In this document: one piece after another, positions 1 through 9,199 of the stretch | Position numbering within the stretch: the stretch's first letter is position 1 | How the letters are laid out: the number at the start of each line of letters is the position of its first letter | Source: Hafnia paralvei ATCC 29927 | Lineage (GTDB): Bacteria; Pseudomonadota; Gammaproteobacteria; Enterobacterales; Enterobacteriaceae | Length of the DNA: 64,000 nucleotides | Direction: 5' to 3' | Assembly: GCF_001655005.1 (NCBI RefSeq) | Contig: NZ_LXET01000046.1 | Coordinates: 269,590-333,589, forward strand | Position numbers and translations under genes: made by a program | Notes under the pieces: model-generated | The model's database searches: none | Seen by the model: the letters and a program-made list of their open reading frames with translations, nothing else | Told to the model about the DNA's origin: nothing

Positions 1-491
1 TTGCCAATACTATCGATCAGTTTGCCACGGCTCCATGCAAGCATCAGCGTCACTGCAAAAAACAGCGCGGTAACTAACATTTGTAAACCATCCAGAGTCA
101 GGCTACCCAGCGTCACCGGCGTATCGCTGTAGCTACCTGAGCTAACCAGCAACGGTTTTACCGCCATTTCAAAAGCGACCAAGCCGGTTCGCGGAGCGGC
201 AAAAGCTGGACCGATAATGATAAATAACAAAACAGCGGCAAAAGTACCTGTCCCTTTCGGCAGATCGTGAGTCATGGACGGCAAACCGCCACCCGCCCGA
301 GCAACGGCAATAATAGAGAGTAACGGCAAACCCACAGCAGTGAGCAAAAAACCGCCCATAGCATAAAGTACGTTATGCCCTGCCATCTGACCTTCTAATG
401 GAGGAAAAATGATGTTTCCTGCGCCCAGAAAAAAAGCAAAGGTCATTAACCCTAACCCCATGGTGTCAGCCGTAGATAAACGTTGTTGCAT
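1..491 (-). CDS. brnQ: Branched-chain amino acid transporter BrnQ, N-terminal part (cut by window edge)
   Basis: Inner-membrane sodium-coupled carrier for leucine, isoleucine and valine (LIVCS family). About 163 residues are visible. They begin MQQRLSTADTMGLGLMTFAF and contain the GAGNIIFPP motif typical of the first segment of BrnQ, followed by hydrophobic helices around residues 10-30, 42-62, 83-100 and 132-152. The start ATG at 491 has GAGGG six bases upstream. The rest of the gene lies before position 1. No operon partner is visible, and the divergent space up to 746 holds no further gene that I can support. Confidence 0.9.
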   Translation of the reverse strand, partial: MQQRLSTADTMGLGLMTFAFFLGAGNIIFPPLEGQMAGHNVLYAMGGFLLTAVGLPLLSIIAVARAGGGLPSMTHDLPKGTGTFAAVLLFIIIGPAFAAPRTGLVAFEMAVKPLLVSSGSYSDTPVTLGSLTLDGLQMLVTALFFAVTLMLAWSRGKLIDSIG

Positions 492-746
492 AGTCTGCCC
501 TCTTATAAATTTTTCTGGACGTATACGCAGCAGACACGTACGCCAGTTATTCACTAAAGCTCAATAGGGATCTGACTAAGAAAGGAGTAATACAAAGGGA
601 AATGGCACTACTAGAGATAATTCGACAATGAACGCCCACTCCCTGAGCCTGTTAATTATTTCAGCCTTTCCTATCAGAACAAAATTGCGGTGAATTACCG
701 CATCTGAGTCTGATAGTGAAATATTATGCTAACCAAAGCAACAGAC

Positions 747-1496
747 TCAGAAGAAAAGGTAAAAATCTTTCGTTAACAGGCGAAAATCATGGGAGTATTC
801 ACTGCTTTTATCGCGGATCACTAGTCGATCTGACTGCTGATTTACAGGCTTGGAACCAAACAACATCAGTGAACGTCGCGCGACTCTATCGTCAAATTCT
901 GCAATTTCAGTGTAGTGCAGTATAAACCACCCTTCTTGAGCCGCTGTCTGAATAAAGCTTACGCCTACATCAGTAGGGAGAACGACGGCCATTCTGCCAT
1001 TATCTGTAGCCAATTCTCTCGCATGCTTTAGCAATGATTGGTGGCTAAGCTCCGAGGTATAACGAGCGGTATTGCGACTCACATTGCGACACTCTACTCC
1101 CTGCGGATAGTAAGGCGGATTGCTCACAATCAGGTCATAACGTTCGGAGGTTTGCGCGGCAAAAGCCTGTAATGAACAGGTGTGAACCCGCATTCGATTG
1201 GCCCACGGCGACAGGACAAAATTTTCTGCTGCCTGAGTGGCCGCGTTTTGGTCTAGTTCAACGGCATCAATTTGCACGACATCTGTGGTACGCTGCGCCA
1301 GCATCAAAGCTAAAAGACCGCTGCCTGTGCCGATATCCAGTATTTTTCCATCGAGATTGCTGATGTCAGTCCACGAGCCTAACAAAATACTATCGGTACC
1401 GACCTTCATCTCACAGCGATCGTGTGCAACGAAAAATTGCTTAAATGTGAATCCGTTACGGCGCAATGGTACTGATTCTGATGGGCGTTGAGTCAC
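747..1496 (-). CDS. trmN6: tRNA1(Val) (adenine(37)-N6)-methyltransferase
   Basis: SAM-dependent methyltransferase that makes m6A37 in tRNA1-Val (YfiC/TrmN6). The 249 residues show a Rossmann glycine loop (ILDIGTGSGLLALML, about residues 52-66) and the catalytic NPPY motif of N6-amino methyltransferases (about residues 126-129). The length fits the family. It is transcribed away from srmB, the same head-to-head arrangement as in E. coli. A rightward reading frame at 716-925 overlaps its 3' end and is treated as a shadow. Confidence 0.94.
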   Translation of the reverse strand: MTQRPSESVPLRRNGFTFKQFFVAHDRCEMKVGTDSILLGSWTDISNLDGKILDIGTGSGLLALMLAQRTTDVVQIDAVELDQNAATQAAENFVLSPWANRMRVHTCSLQAFAAQTSERYDLIVSNPPYYPQGVECRNVSRNTARYTSELSHQSLLKHARELATDNGRMAVVLPTDVGVSFIQTAAQEGWFILHYTEIAEFDDRVARRSLMLFGSKPVNQQSDRLVIRDKSSEYSHDFRLLTKDFYLFF

Positions 1497-1645
1497 AGTA
1501 ACTCCTTATTTTTGGTCGCATAGCATAAAATATCCCCATAGATTCGCAAAGGCGGGATCGGTGCAAACATACTAATTCCCCCGCTTTAATGGGTGAACAT
1601 CTGCCCCAACCCGTCTATAATCGGCGCCCCAAGTAGAGGTAGACC

Positions 1646-2974
1646 ATGACAGCAAGCAATTTTTCCGAACTCGAACTCGATGAACGCCTACTCGACGCAT
1701 TGCGCGACAAAGGCTATGACCGCCCGACAGCCATTCAAGCTGCCGCCATTCCTCCGGCAATGGACGGTCGCGACGTTCTGGGTTCAGCACCTACCGGAAC
1801 CGGGAAAACCGTCGCCTATTTGCTGCCAGTATTGCAGCACCTGCTCGACTTCCCGCGTAAAAAATCCGGCCCACCACGTGTATTGGTGCTGACTCCAACG
1901 CGTGAATTGGCAATGCAGGTTGCCGAGCAAGCCATCGAATTGGCTAAACATACAAATTTGGATATCGCGACCATCACCGGTGGCGTTGCCTACATGAATC
2001 ACGCTGAAGTGTTCAGCGAAAATCAAGACATCGTGGTTGCAACCACTGGTCGTCTGCTGCAATACATCAAAGAAGAAAACTTCGATTGCCGCGCGGTTGA
2101 AACCCTGATCCTTGATGAAGCAGACCGCATGCTCGACATGGGTTTTGCACAAGATATCGAAACCATCGCTGCAGAAACTCGCTGGCGTAAACAGACTATG
2201 CTGTTCTCAGCAACGCTGGAAGGCGACGCAATTAAAGAGTTCTCTGAGCGTCTGCTGCAGGATCCTGTCGAAATCGAAGCCGATCCTTCACGCCGTGAGC
2301 GTAAGAAGATCCAGCAATGGTATTACCGCGCCGATACTCTTGAGCACAAAACCAAGCTGCTGTGTCATTTGCTAAAAGAGCCTGAAGTCACCAAATCCGT
2401 TATTTTCGTGCGTAAGCGCGAGCGCGTGCATGAACTGGTAGGCTGGCTGCGCGAAGCGGGTATCAACTCCTGCTACTTAGAAGGCGAGATGGTGCAGGCT
2501 AAGCGTAATGAAGCCATGAAGCGCATGCTTGATGGCCGAGTGAACGTGTTGGTTGCAACCGACGTCGCCGCGCGTGGTCTGGATATCCCAGACATCAGCC
2601 ACGTCTTCAACTTCGATATGCCACGCACCGCTGACACCTATCTACACCGTATTGGCCGTACCGGTCGCGCAGGTCGTAAAGGCATCGCAATTTCTCTGGT
2701 GGAAGCTCATGACCATCTGCTGCTGGGCAAAATCAGCCGCTATGTCGAAGAGCAAATTAAATCTCGCGTGGTTGACGAACTTCGTCCAACCACCAAGCCG
2801 CCAAGCGAGAAGAACAAAGGTAAGCCGTCTAAGAAGACGCTGCTCAAGCGCCAAGAGAAAAAAGACGAAGAGAAGAAAGATAAAAAGGTAAAAGTGCGTC
2901 ACCGCGATAGTAAAAATGTCGGAAAACGCCGTAAGCCTAAAGCCGCACAGTCAGTGACTCCAACTGAAGAATAA
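1646..2974 (+). CDS. srmB: ATP-dependent RNA helicase SrmB
   Basis: DEAD-box helicase that helps early assembly of the 50S ribosomal subunit. The 442-residue protein has the ordered helicase motifs: Q motif near residue 27, Walker A PTGTGKT near 50, LDEADRML near 153, SAT near 185, and HRIGRTGRAG near 336. A lysine-rich basic tail from about residue 385 is typical of SrmB and contributes to RNA binding. A strong rho-independent terminator follows the stop codon. Unrelated to the mobile elements downstream. Confidence 0.96.
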   Translation: MTASNFSELELDERLLDALRDKGYDRPTAIQAAAIPPAMDGRDVLGSAPTGTGKTVAYLLPVLQHLLDFPRKKSGPPRVLVLTPTRELAMQVAEQAIELAKHTNLDIATITGGVAYMNHAEVFSENQDIVVATTGRLLQYIKEENFDCRAVETLILDEADRMLDMGFAQDIETIAAETRWRKQTMLFSATLEGDAIKEFSERLLQDPVEIEADPSRRERKKIQQWYYRADTLEHKTKLLCHLLKEPEVTKSVIFVRKRERVHELVGWLREAGINSCYLEGEMVQAKRNEAMKRMLDGRVNVLVATDVAARGLDIPDISHVFNFDMPRTADTYLHRIGRTGRAGRKGIAISLVEAHDHLLLGKISRYVEEQIKSRVVDELRPTTKPPSEKNKGKPSKKTLLKRQEKKDEEKKDKKVKVRHRDSKNVGKRRKPKAAQSVTPTEE

Positions 2975-2989
2975 ATCAGCGAGCTAACA

Positions 2990-3019
2990 AAAAAACCGCC
3001 TTTAATGGCGGTTTTTTTT
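2990..3019 (+). terminator. srmB rho-independent terminator
   Basis: An inverted repeat AACCGCC / GGCGGTT with a short TTTAAT loop is followed by a run of T and preceded by a run of A, 15 bases after the srmB stop. The A run means it could also work leftward. Confidence 0.9.
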
Positions 3020-3224
3020 CATCCTAACACCAACAATTTTACCGCTACGAGATTAAATCCAGCCAGACTATTTTTTCTGATTCTTTTCCCAGTTCGCGCA
3101 CTAAAAATTCGATGAAGAGTGGAATTAATATAATGAAATAGAATGCAAATAACATTAATTATGCAACAACATGCTGTGCAGCTATTTTGTACTATTTAGC
3201 AAAGTTCTCTGGGCTACAGACGTA

Positions 3225-3250
3225 AAAAAGGAGCTTTTCAGCTCCTTTTT
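3225..3250 (-). terminator. grcA rho-independent terminator
   Basis: AAAAAGGAGC and GCTCCTTTTT form a perfect 10-bp stem around TTTTCA, downstream of the leftward grcA stop. The 205 bases between this hairpin and the srmB terminator hold no gene I can support. Confidence 0.85.
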
Positions 3251-3278
3251 GCTATGTCCTATTGCCTCAAACCTGAAA

Positions 3279-3662
3279 TTACAGGCTTTCAGTAAAGGTA
3301 CGAGCGATAACGTCACGCTGCTGTTCTGGAGTCAGTGAGTTGAAACGCACCGCATAGCCAGAAACACGAATAGTCAGCTGTGGATATTTTTCTGGGTGCT
3401 TAACGGCATCTTCCAGAGTTTCACGGCGCAGAACGTTAACGTTCAAGTGCTGACCGCCTTCCACACGTACAGTTGGTTTGATATCCAAAGGGACTTCGCG
3501 ATATTCGATTTGACCCAACTCGCTTACTGCAACGATCTGGTCTTCTGCATAGCCTGCTTTAGCACATACGCAGCGTGCTTCATTTTTATCTGTATCAAGC
3601 AGCCAGAAAGAGTTCATCAGGTCTGCATTATCAGCTTTAGTGATCTGAATACCTTGAATCAT
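3279..3662 (-). CDS. grcA: Autonomous glycyl radical cofactor GrcA (YfiD)
   Basis: Small spare glycyl-radical domain that can replace the damaged C-terminus of pyruvate formate-lyase under oxidative or acid stress. The 127 residues end in the glycyl radical motif RVSGYAVRFNSLTPEQQ, where the glycine carries the radical. The N-terminal region resembles E. coli GrcA. Monocistronic, with its own terminator and a long upstream region carrying a perfect FNR box, consistent with anaerobic induction. Confidence 0.96.
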   Translation of the reverse strand: MIQGIQITKADNADLMNSFWLLDTDKNEARCVCAKAGYAEDQIVAVSELGQIEYREVPLDIKPTVRVEGGQHLNVNVLRRETLEDAVKHPEKYPQLTIRVSGYAVRFNSLTPEQQRDVIARTFTESL

Positions 3663-3789
3663 TTGTTGCCTCCGTCAATAGAGCAAAAAATCTGGGATTA
3701 ATTTCTTCGTTTACGGCCTTAACATCGGCCATTTGGTAAAACCAATGTTGTCTTGATGTTCTATATACCAATATAGAGTGGGGTTTTCT

Positions 3790-3803
3790 TTGATTTAAAT
3801 CAA
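3790..3803. promoter_or_regulatory. FNR binding site upstream of grcA
   Basis: TTGATTTAAATCAA is an exact match to the FNR consensus TTGAT-N4-ATCAA, centred about 135 bases upstream of the grcA start. A second half-site-like TTTACATCAAA lies about 45 bases further upstream (3845-3857). E. coli yfiD is known to be FNR and ArcA controlled. The sequence supports the same control here. Confidence 0.85.
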
Positions 3804-4042
3804 TTTTTTCATGGTGGTCATTTTACCAATTTGGGCAAATTTATGTTTTACATCAAATTTAACCATTTCGCGGAGACTTTTCTATTTTTGTAAATTTTCA
3901 AAAAAAATTTAATTTTCGTTCAAAAAACACTCACCCAGTGGCTAACCTGCACGTGGTTAAATTTTCTTCACGGTTTAACTTCATCGCTTGAAACGGTAAG
4001 CTACCGCCAGATAATTTCCGTATAAACAAAGAGGAAGTGAAG

Positions 4043-4738
4043 ATGACTTCTCCACTAAACTGGCACGATGTCATCGGTGCCGAGAAAGAAAAGCCCTATT
4101 TTCACGACACGCTTGCTTTCGTTGCGGCAGAGCGCCAAGCCGGTAAGACCATTTATCCACCGCAGAAAGATGTATTTAACGCTTTTCGCTTCACCGAATT
4201 TAATGACGTTAAAGTCGTCATCCTTGGACAAGACCCCTATCACGGGCCAAATCAGGCACACGGACTCTCTTTTTCCGTTCGCCCAGGCATTCCCGCGCCC
4301 CCTTCTCTCATGAATATGTATAAAGAGCTACAAACCGATATTGAAGGATTTCAAATCCCTAATCACGGCTATCTAAAAAGCTGGGCCGACCAAGGTGTTT
4401 TACTACTCAATACCGTGTTAACCGTCGAGCGTGGTCAAGCGCACTCGCACGCTAAGCTCGGTTGGGAAACCTTCACAGATAAAGTTGTCGCAGCGCTTAA
4501 CGAACATCGTTCAGGGATTGTGTTCTTGTTGTGGGGAGCCCATGCGCAAAAGAAAGGCAGCATTATCGATACGCAGCGCCACCGCGTGTTGAAGGCACCC
4601 CATCCATCACCGCTGTCTGCACACCGCGGTTTCTTAGGCTGCCACCATTTCTCACAAACCAATCGACTCCTGATTGAACAGGGGCTTACGCCGATTGACT
4701 GGCAGCCCCGCTTACCGGAAAACGGTAGCGAGGAATAG
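4043..4738 (+). CDS. ung: Uracil-DNA glycosylase
   Basis: Removes uracil from DNA, the first step of base excision repair. The family-1 UDG motifs are all present: GQDPYHGPNQAHGLSFSV (water-activating Asp), LLLNTVLTV, LLWGAHAQKKG, and HPSPLSAHRGF (active-site His and DNA-intercalating loop). The in-frame GTG two codons earlier (4037) is less likely because GAGG at 4031 is spaced eight bases from the ATG at 4043. Shares a bidirectional terminator with grpE. Confidence 0.97.
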   Translation: MTSPLNWHDVIGAEKEKPYFHDTLAFVAAERQAGKTIYPPQKDVFNAFRFTEFNDVKVVILGQDPYHGPNQAHGLSFSVRPGIPAPPSLMNMYKELQTDIEGFQIPNHGYLKSWADQGVLLLNTVLTVERGQAHSHAKLGWETFTDKVVAALNEHRSGIVFLLWGAHAQKKGSIIDTQRHRVLKAPHPSPLSAHRGFLGCHHFSQTNRLLIEQGLTPIDWQPRLPENGSEE

Positions 4739-4750
4739 TTCAGGCGAAAA

Positions 4751-4775
4751 AAAACCAGTCGATCGACTGGTTTTT
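4751..4775. terminator. Bidirectional terminator between ung and grpE
   Basis: A perfect 24-bp palindrome with CCAGTCGA/TCGACTGG arms is flanked by A and T runs, lying between two convergent stop codons. Confidence 0.9.
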
Positions 4776-4792
4776 GATTTTTAGGATATCGA

Positions 4793-5380
4793 TCAAGCCT
4801 TAGCTTTAGATACCGCAACCATCGCTGGACGGATCAGGCGGCCATTTAAGGTATAGCCTTTTTGCATAACCATCATGACTTGGTTTGGTTCATGCTGATC
4901 GGATTCCATCATCGTCATTGCCTGATGCACTTCAGGATTAAACGGAACATTGACTTCACCCACCTGCTCTACGCCGAACTTACGCACGGCATCCAGCATA
5001 GATTTCAGCGTCAATTCGATGCCTTCAATCATCGCCGCTAAATCTGGATTGGATTTATCCGCCAGATCCAACGCACGCTCCAAGCTGTCAATCACTGGCA
5101 ACAGTTCGTTAGAGAACTTCTCTAAAGCGAATTTATGCGCCTTCTCTACGTCCTGCTCGGCACGACGGCGAATATTGTCAGCTTCTGCGCGGGCACGCAT
5201 AACAGAATCACGCTCACGCTGAGCGGCTTCCTGCAACTGAGCTTCCAGTTCAGCAATGCGCTCATCGCGCACATCGACTACGTCTGCCGCATCGACCTGA
5301 GCCTGTTCGTGCTGCTCTTGTCCGTTTTCCATTTCTTGTGAGGCTTGCTCATTCGACATGTTCTGTTCTTTACTACTCAT
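4793..5380 (-). CDS. grpE: Nucleotide exchange factor GrpE
   Basis: Releases ADP from DnaK in the DnaK-DnaJ-GrpE chaperone cycle. 195 residues: an acidic disordered N-terminus, a long dimerising helix of about residues 40-100 (RIAELEAQLQEA onward), and the C-terminal beta domain ending YTLNGRLIRPAMVAVSKA. Start MSSKEQN is the same as in E. coli. A sigma-32 promoter lies upstream. Divergent from nadK, as in other Enterobacterales. Confidence 0.97.
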   Translation of the reverse strand: MSSKEQNMSNEQASQEMENGQEQHEQAQVDAADVVDVRDERIAELEAQLQEAAQRERDSVMRARAEADNIRRRAEQDVEKAHKFALEKFSNELLPVIDSLERALDLADKSNPDLAAMIEGIELTLKSMLDAVRKFGVEQVGEVNVPFNPEVHQAMTMMESDQHEPNQVMMVMQKGYTLNGRLIRPAMVAVSKAKA

Positions 5381-5424
5381 GAAATTCTCCGCGGTTTGGC
5401 ATTAATCTCGCTACTTGGCTTATT

Positions 5425-5450
5425 ATGGGGATGAAAGCTGGCGATTCAAG
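5425..5450 (-). promoter_or_regulatory. Sigma-32 heat-shock promoter of grpE
   Basis: On the minus strand CTTGAA (5450-5445) and CCCCATAA (from 5430) are separated by 14 bases, a close match to the sigma-32 consensus. It lies about 45 bases upstream of the grpE start codon. grpE is a known member of the heat-shock regulon. Confidence 0.88.
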
Positions 5451-5503
5451 AGAACCGCGCATAATGAGAGTCATTAAATTGCACTCAGTAGGAAAACCAC
5501 TGC

Positions 5504-6382
5504 ATGAATAAAAAATTTGAATGTATCGGTCTGGTCGGTCATCCGCGTCATCCTGCGGCACTGGCCACGCATGAGATGCTGTTTAACTGGCTCGTCGGTA
5601 AAGGCTATCCGGTGATCGTCGAACACCAAATTGCACACGACCTCAAGTTGGAAAACGCGACTACAGGCAGTTTGGCAGACATTGGGCAGCAGGCCGATCT
5701 CGCTGTCGTCGTCGGCGGCGATGGCAATATGCTCGGCGCGGCACGCATTCTGGCGCGCTACGATATCAAAGTTATCGGTGTAAACCGTGGCAACCTGGGT
5801 TTTCTTACCGACCTCGATCCCGATAACGCTAAACAACAGCTTTCTGACGTCCTCGACGGCGAATATTTTAGCGAGCAACGCTTTTTACTTGAAGTCCAGG
5901 TGTGCCGCGAGCAACAACAAAGACGCATGAGCACCGCGATCAACGAGGTAGTATTACACCCTGGTAAAGTGGCTCATATGATTGAGTTCGAAGTTTATAT
6001 CAATGAAAACTTTGCCTTCTCACAACGCTCTGACGGCCTAATCATCTCAACCCCTACAGGCTCTACCGCCTACTCATTATCTGCCGGGGGGCCTATTCTG
6101 ACCCCAACCCTAGATGCCATCGCACTGGTGCCTATGTTTCCTCATACGCTATCCGCCAGACCTCTTGTTATCGATAGTAACAGCAAAATCCATCTCCGCT
6201 TTAGCCACTTCAGCAACGATCTGGAAATCAGCTGTGACAGCCAGATAGCCCTGCCAATTCAGCAAGGAGAAGAAGTGATGATTCAGCGTAGCCAATTTCA
6301 TTTAAACTTGATACATCCCAAAGACTACAACTATTTCAATACATTAAGCACCAAGTTAGGGTGGTCTAAAAAACTTTTCTAA
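5504..6382 (+). CDS. nadK: NAD kinase
   Basis: Phosphorylates NAD to NADP using ATP. 292 residues with the GGDGNMLGAAR motif near residue 72, the NEVVLH motif near 148, and the nucleotide-binding TPTGSTAYSLSAGGP near 185. Length and order match E. coli NadK. It lies between the divergent grpE and the SOS gene recN, the usual enterobacterial arrangement. Confidence 0.97.
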   Translation: MNKKFECIGLVGHPRHPAALATHEMLFNWLVGKGYPVIVEHQIAHDLKLENATTGSLADIGQQADLAVVVGGDGNMLGAARILARYDIKVIGVNRGNLGFLTDLDPDNAKQQLSDVLDGEYFSEQRFLLEVQVCREQQQRRMSTAINEVVLHPGKVAHMIEFEVYINENFAFSQRSDGLIISTPTGSTAYSLSAGGPILTPTLDAIALVPMFPHTLSARPLVIDSNSKIHLRFSHFSNDLEISCDSQIALPIQQGEEVMIQRSQFHLNLIHPKDYNYFNTLSTKLGWSKKLF

Positions 6383-6410
6383 ATTAAGAAAATTTTTTCG
6401 TCAGCTACTT

Positions 6411-6452
6411 TACTGTATAAAAAACCAGTTTATACTGTAGTTAAATACAGTT
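6411..6452 (+). promoter_or_regulatory. Two LexA (SOS) boxes of recN
   Basis: 6433-6452 reads TACTGTAGTTAAATACAGTT, an excellent LexA box (CTGT-N8-ACAG). 6411-6430 reads TACTGTATAAAAAACCAGTT, a good second box with one weakened half. Tandem boxes overlap the recN promoter in E. coli, which makes recN one of the most strongly induced SOS genes. Confidence 0.92.
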
Positions 6453-6479
6453 ATGTGATTCCGTACAGGGGAATTTCGA

Positions 6480-8141
6480 ATGCTGACGCAACTGACCATT
6501 TCTAATTTTGCTATTGTTCGTGAACTTGAAATCGACTTCCAACGCGGAATGACCGCTATCACTGGCGAAACTGGCGCAGGTAAGTCTATTGCTATCGATG
6601 CCTTGGGCTTATGCCTTGGAGGACGCTCAGAAGCGGCTATGGTGCGTTTAAATACGCCTAGAGCCGATATTTGCGCTCGTTTCTCTTTGGCGGACACCCC
6701 CTCAGCGCGCCAATGGCTTGAACAGAACCAGTTGGATGACAGCAACGAATGCCTGCTCCGACGCGTTATCAGCGCCGATGGCCGCTCGCGGGGTTTTATT
6801 AACGGCACCGCGGTTCCCCTTTCACAGCTGCGTGAGTTAGGTCAGCATCTGATCCAGATCCACGGTCAGCACGCGCATCAGTTGCTACTCAAATCCGAAC
6901 ATCAAAAGCATCTGCTTGATGCCTACAGCAATCAATCAGAACTGTTGGCTGAAATGCAGGCGGCCTATCGTCAATGGCACCATAGCTGCCGTTTGCTAAC
7001 GCACCATCAAAAACAGGTAGCAGAGCGTGAATCACGTAAACAGCTGCTGCAATATCAGTTAAAAGAGCTCAATGAGTTTGCTCCTCAGGCGGGTGAGTAT
7101 GAACAAATCGATGAGGAATATAAGCGCCAAGCCAATAGTGGGCAGTTGTTAACCATCAGTCAGCGAGCGCTCAACATGCTTTCGGAGGCTGAAGACGGCA
7201 ATATTCTGAGTCTCTTGCACAGTGCAAAACAAAATGTGTCCGAATTGATTAGCTACGACAGTCAGTTTTCACCGCTTCTAGATATGCTTGAAGAAGCCTC
7301 GATCCAAATATCAGAGGCCAGCAACGAGTTACGTCACTATGGCGATAACATCGATATGGATCCTGCACGCCTCTATGAATTAGAGCAGCGTATTTCTCGC
7401 CAAATTGCATTAGCCAGAAAACACCACGTTTCGCCAGAAGAGTTGCCACAGTTCCATCAGCAATTACTAGACGAGCAGCAGTCTCTCTGTCAGCAAGAGA
7501 GCGAACAGGAACAGCTAGCAGAGAATGTGCATATTCATCACCAGCAAGCACTTTCGCTAGCACAGCAGTTGCACCAGCAGCGGGTCGAGTTCGCGCAGGA
7601 GCTCTCCTCGTTAATCACTCATAGCATGCACGAGCTATCAATGCCTCATGGACAATTCGCTATTGACGTGAATTTCATGCCTGAAGCGCTCACCGCTGAC
7701 GGTGCTGACCGCATTGAATTCAGCGTAACGACTAACCCCGGCCAGCCTCTACAGCCTCTGGCTAAAGTCGCGTCAGGCGGTGAACTATCACGTATCGCAC
7801 TGGCTATTCAGGTTATCACCGCACAAAAAATGGATACTCCGGCACTCATCTTCGATGAAGTAGACGTGGGCATCAGTGGACCAACCGCGGCAATTGTCGG
7901 TAAGATGTTGCGTCAACTTGGCGAATCTACACAGGTTATGTGTGTGACCCATTTACCTCAAGTTGCAGGATGTGGACACCAACATTTTTATGTCAGCAAA
8001 CAGACTGACGGCTCAGAAACTGAAACCACTATGCAGCCACTCGATAAAAAGGCTCGTTTACAAGAGCTGGCGCGCCTGTTGGGCGGAAGTGAAGTGACGC
8101 GTAATACGCTGGCAAATGCAAAAGAACTGCTTGCCGCATAA
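6480..8141 (+). CDS. recN: DNA repair protein RecN
   Basis: SMC-like ATPase that acts with RecA in double-strand break repair. 553 residues: Walker A GETGAGKS near residue 29, coiled-coil arms at about 155-400, ABC signature KVASGGELSRIALA near 427, and Walker B ALIFDEVDVGISG near 457. The start ATG has AGGGGA upstream and follows the LexA boxes. The stop codon lies four bases from the left prophage attachment repeat, so integration displaced whatever followed recN but left the gene intact. Confidence 0.97.
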   Translation: MLTQLTISNFAIVRELEIDFQRGMTAITGETGAGKSIAIDALGLCLGGRSEAAMVRLNTPRADICARFSLADTPSARQWLEQNQLDDSNECLLRRVISADGRSRGFINGTAVPLSQLRELGQHLIQIHGQHAHQLLLKSEHQKHLLDAYSNQSELLAEMQAAYRQWHHSCRLLTHHQKQVAERESRKQLLQYQLKELNEFAPQAGEYEQIDEEYKRQANSGQLLTISQRALNMLSEAEDGNILSLLHSAKQNVSELISYDSQFSPLLDMLEEASIQISEASNELRHYGDNIDMDPARLYELEQRISRQIALARKHHVSPEELPQFHQQLLDEQQSLCQQESEQEQLAENVHIHHQQALSLAQQLHQQRVEFAQELSSLITHSMHELSMPHGQFAIDVNFMPEALTADGADRIEFSVTTNPGQPLQPLAKVASGGELSRIALAIQVITAQKMDTPALIFDEVDVGISGPTAAIVGKMLRQLGESTQVMCVTHLPQVAGCGHQHFYVSKQTDGSETETTMQPLDKKARLQELARLLGGSEVTRNTLANAKELLAA

Positions 8142-8145
8142 AAAA

Positions 8146-8158
8146 GCTCAACTTTTTT
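8146..8158. repeat. Left prophage attachment core (attL)
   Basis: GCTCAACTTTTTT recurs at 39189-39201, next to the prophage integrase gene, and both copies sit inside A-run/T-run inverted repeats that look like terminators. The two copies bracket all phage genes. The right copy is followed by bamE, the normal neighbour of recN, which supports this as the integration site. Confidence 0.75.
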
Positions 8159-8337
8159 ATATGAATATTCAATTAGTTGTTTTTATTGAATTTAATTAAA
8201 ATCAGATCCACAACTTGACCACGCATGTAGTTTTTATTGTCTAAAAAATTTGAAATACCACGGATAGTAGCGAAAATGTCATACGAACATTAAGGACTTA
8301 CATAACATATTGAATTAATTTTCATAGGAGATGATTT

Positions 8338-8844
8338 ATGGCAATGACTACATGCAAAGAATGCAAAAAAGAAGTGTCCGATAGTGCGAAAGTATGTCCG
8401 CATTGTGGTGTAAAAAAACCGGGTGAGCGTTGGTGGCACGCACTTGCAGGCTTGGCCGTTGTTATCGTGGTTGGGACTGGTCTCTATTGGTACTTTGGCG
8501 ATGATGAAACCACCCCAGCCAAAACCAAAACAGCCGCAGCAAAAGACTGTAAAGCCAGTGATGATACCTGCATCTTTGAAAAAAACTGGATACAAGTTTC
8601 AAGCCTATGCAGGCCTGTTATTGAAAAATCATCTAAGTATGAGTTTGAATGGACTGACGGAATGTTTACACCGATGTTTAGTCACTCCCAATATAATCAA
8701 TCGAAAAATAGAATGACCTTCATTGGGGACAAAGTTAAGTTCACAAATGGATTTAATGCCAAAACAACAATGACATATTACTGTACATATGACCTGAAAA
8801 ATAAAGAGTTGGTCGATTTCAAAATCGAAAGCGGCAAACTCTAA
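8338..8844 (+). CDS. Membrane-anchored zinc-ribbon protein, prophage accessory gene
   Basis: 168 residues. Two CxxC pairs (TCKEC near residues 6-9, VCPHC near 20-23) form a zinc ribbon. One hydrophobic segment follows at about 33-52. The remaining 115 residues, after a Thr/Lys/Ala-rich linker, look like a small folded domain with several cysteines. The start ATG has AGGAG eight bases upstream. It is transcribed opposite to the phage tail operon, between attL and the tail genes, and has its own terminator, so it is likely expressed in the lysogen. Function unknown. A role in lysogenic conversion or exclusion is inference. Confidence 0.8.
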   Translation: MAMTTCKECKKEVSDSAKVCPHCGVKKPGERWWHALAGLAVVIVVGTGLYWYFGDDETTPAKTKTAAAKDCKASDDTCIFEKNWIQVSSLCRPVIEKSSKYEFEWTDGMFTPMFSHSQYNQSKNRMTFIGDKVKFTNGFNAKTTMTYYCTYDLKNKELVDFKIESGKL

Positions 8845-8862
8845 ACTTATGAACTGAACTAT

Positions 8863-8888
8863 CCGCCCGCATATGCGGGCGGCTTTAT
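8863..8888 (+). terminator. Terminator of the zinc-ribbon gene
   Basis: A perfect 20-bp palindrome CCGCCCGCATATGCGGGCGG is followed by CTTTAT, 18 bases after the stop codon. Confidence 0.75.
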
Positions 8889-8897
8889 GATAGATCC

Positions 8898-9199
8898 TTT
8901 TGCGCAAAGTTTTGCAATATGTTCTAGCCTCGCCAACTCACCTACAAGCCGCGTCCCGCCTGACCTCATAGAAATAAATGACCTCAACCCTACCCCGTAA
9001 CCCTACCCGCAAAGATCCAGACGAAAAGCAAAGAGATCCTTTTTAAAACATGATGTTAAACAAAACGTTAGCCGAGGCGATAGGCTGACTTTTTGCAAAC
9101 TTTTGCAAATGCTTGCACAGAGTGCAAAAGCACTCAGATGCATCAAGCCCAGCGTCGGCGCTGGCTGGCGGTGCGTTTGCGCAAAAATTCTTTTGCAAA
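8898..9199. repeat. Cluster of TTTTGCAAA / TTTTGCGCAAA repeats, candidate cos or terminase-binding region
   Basis: The gene-free stretch 8889-9312 holds TTTTGCGCAAA at 8898, TTTTGCAA at 8910, TTTTGCAAA at 9091, 9101 and 9191, and TTTGCGCAAAA at 9176. Each is nearly self-complementary. In HP1-type phages the cohesive-end site lies between the last tail gene and attP, which is this interval. The repeats could be terminase or replication-protein sites. The exact cut site cannot be read from the sequence. Confidence 0.45.

Noticed and set aside
716..925. Rightward 69-codon frame overlapping the end of trmN6
   Set aside because: No ribosome site, no recognisable sequence, and it lies mostly antisense to a conserved gene.
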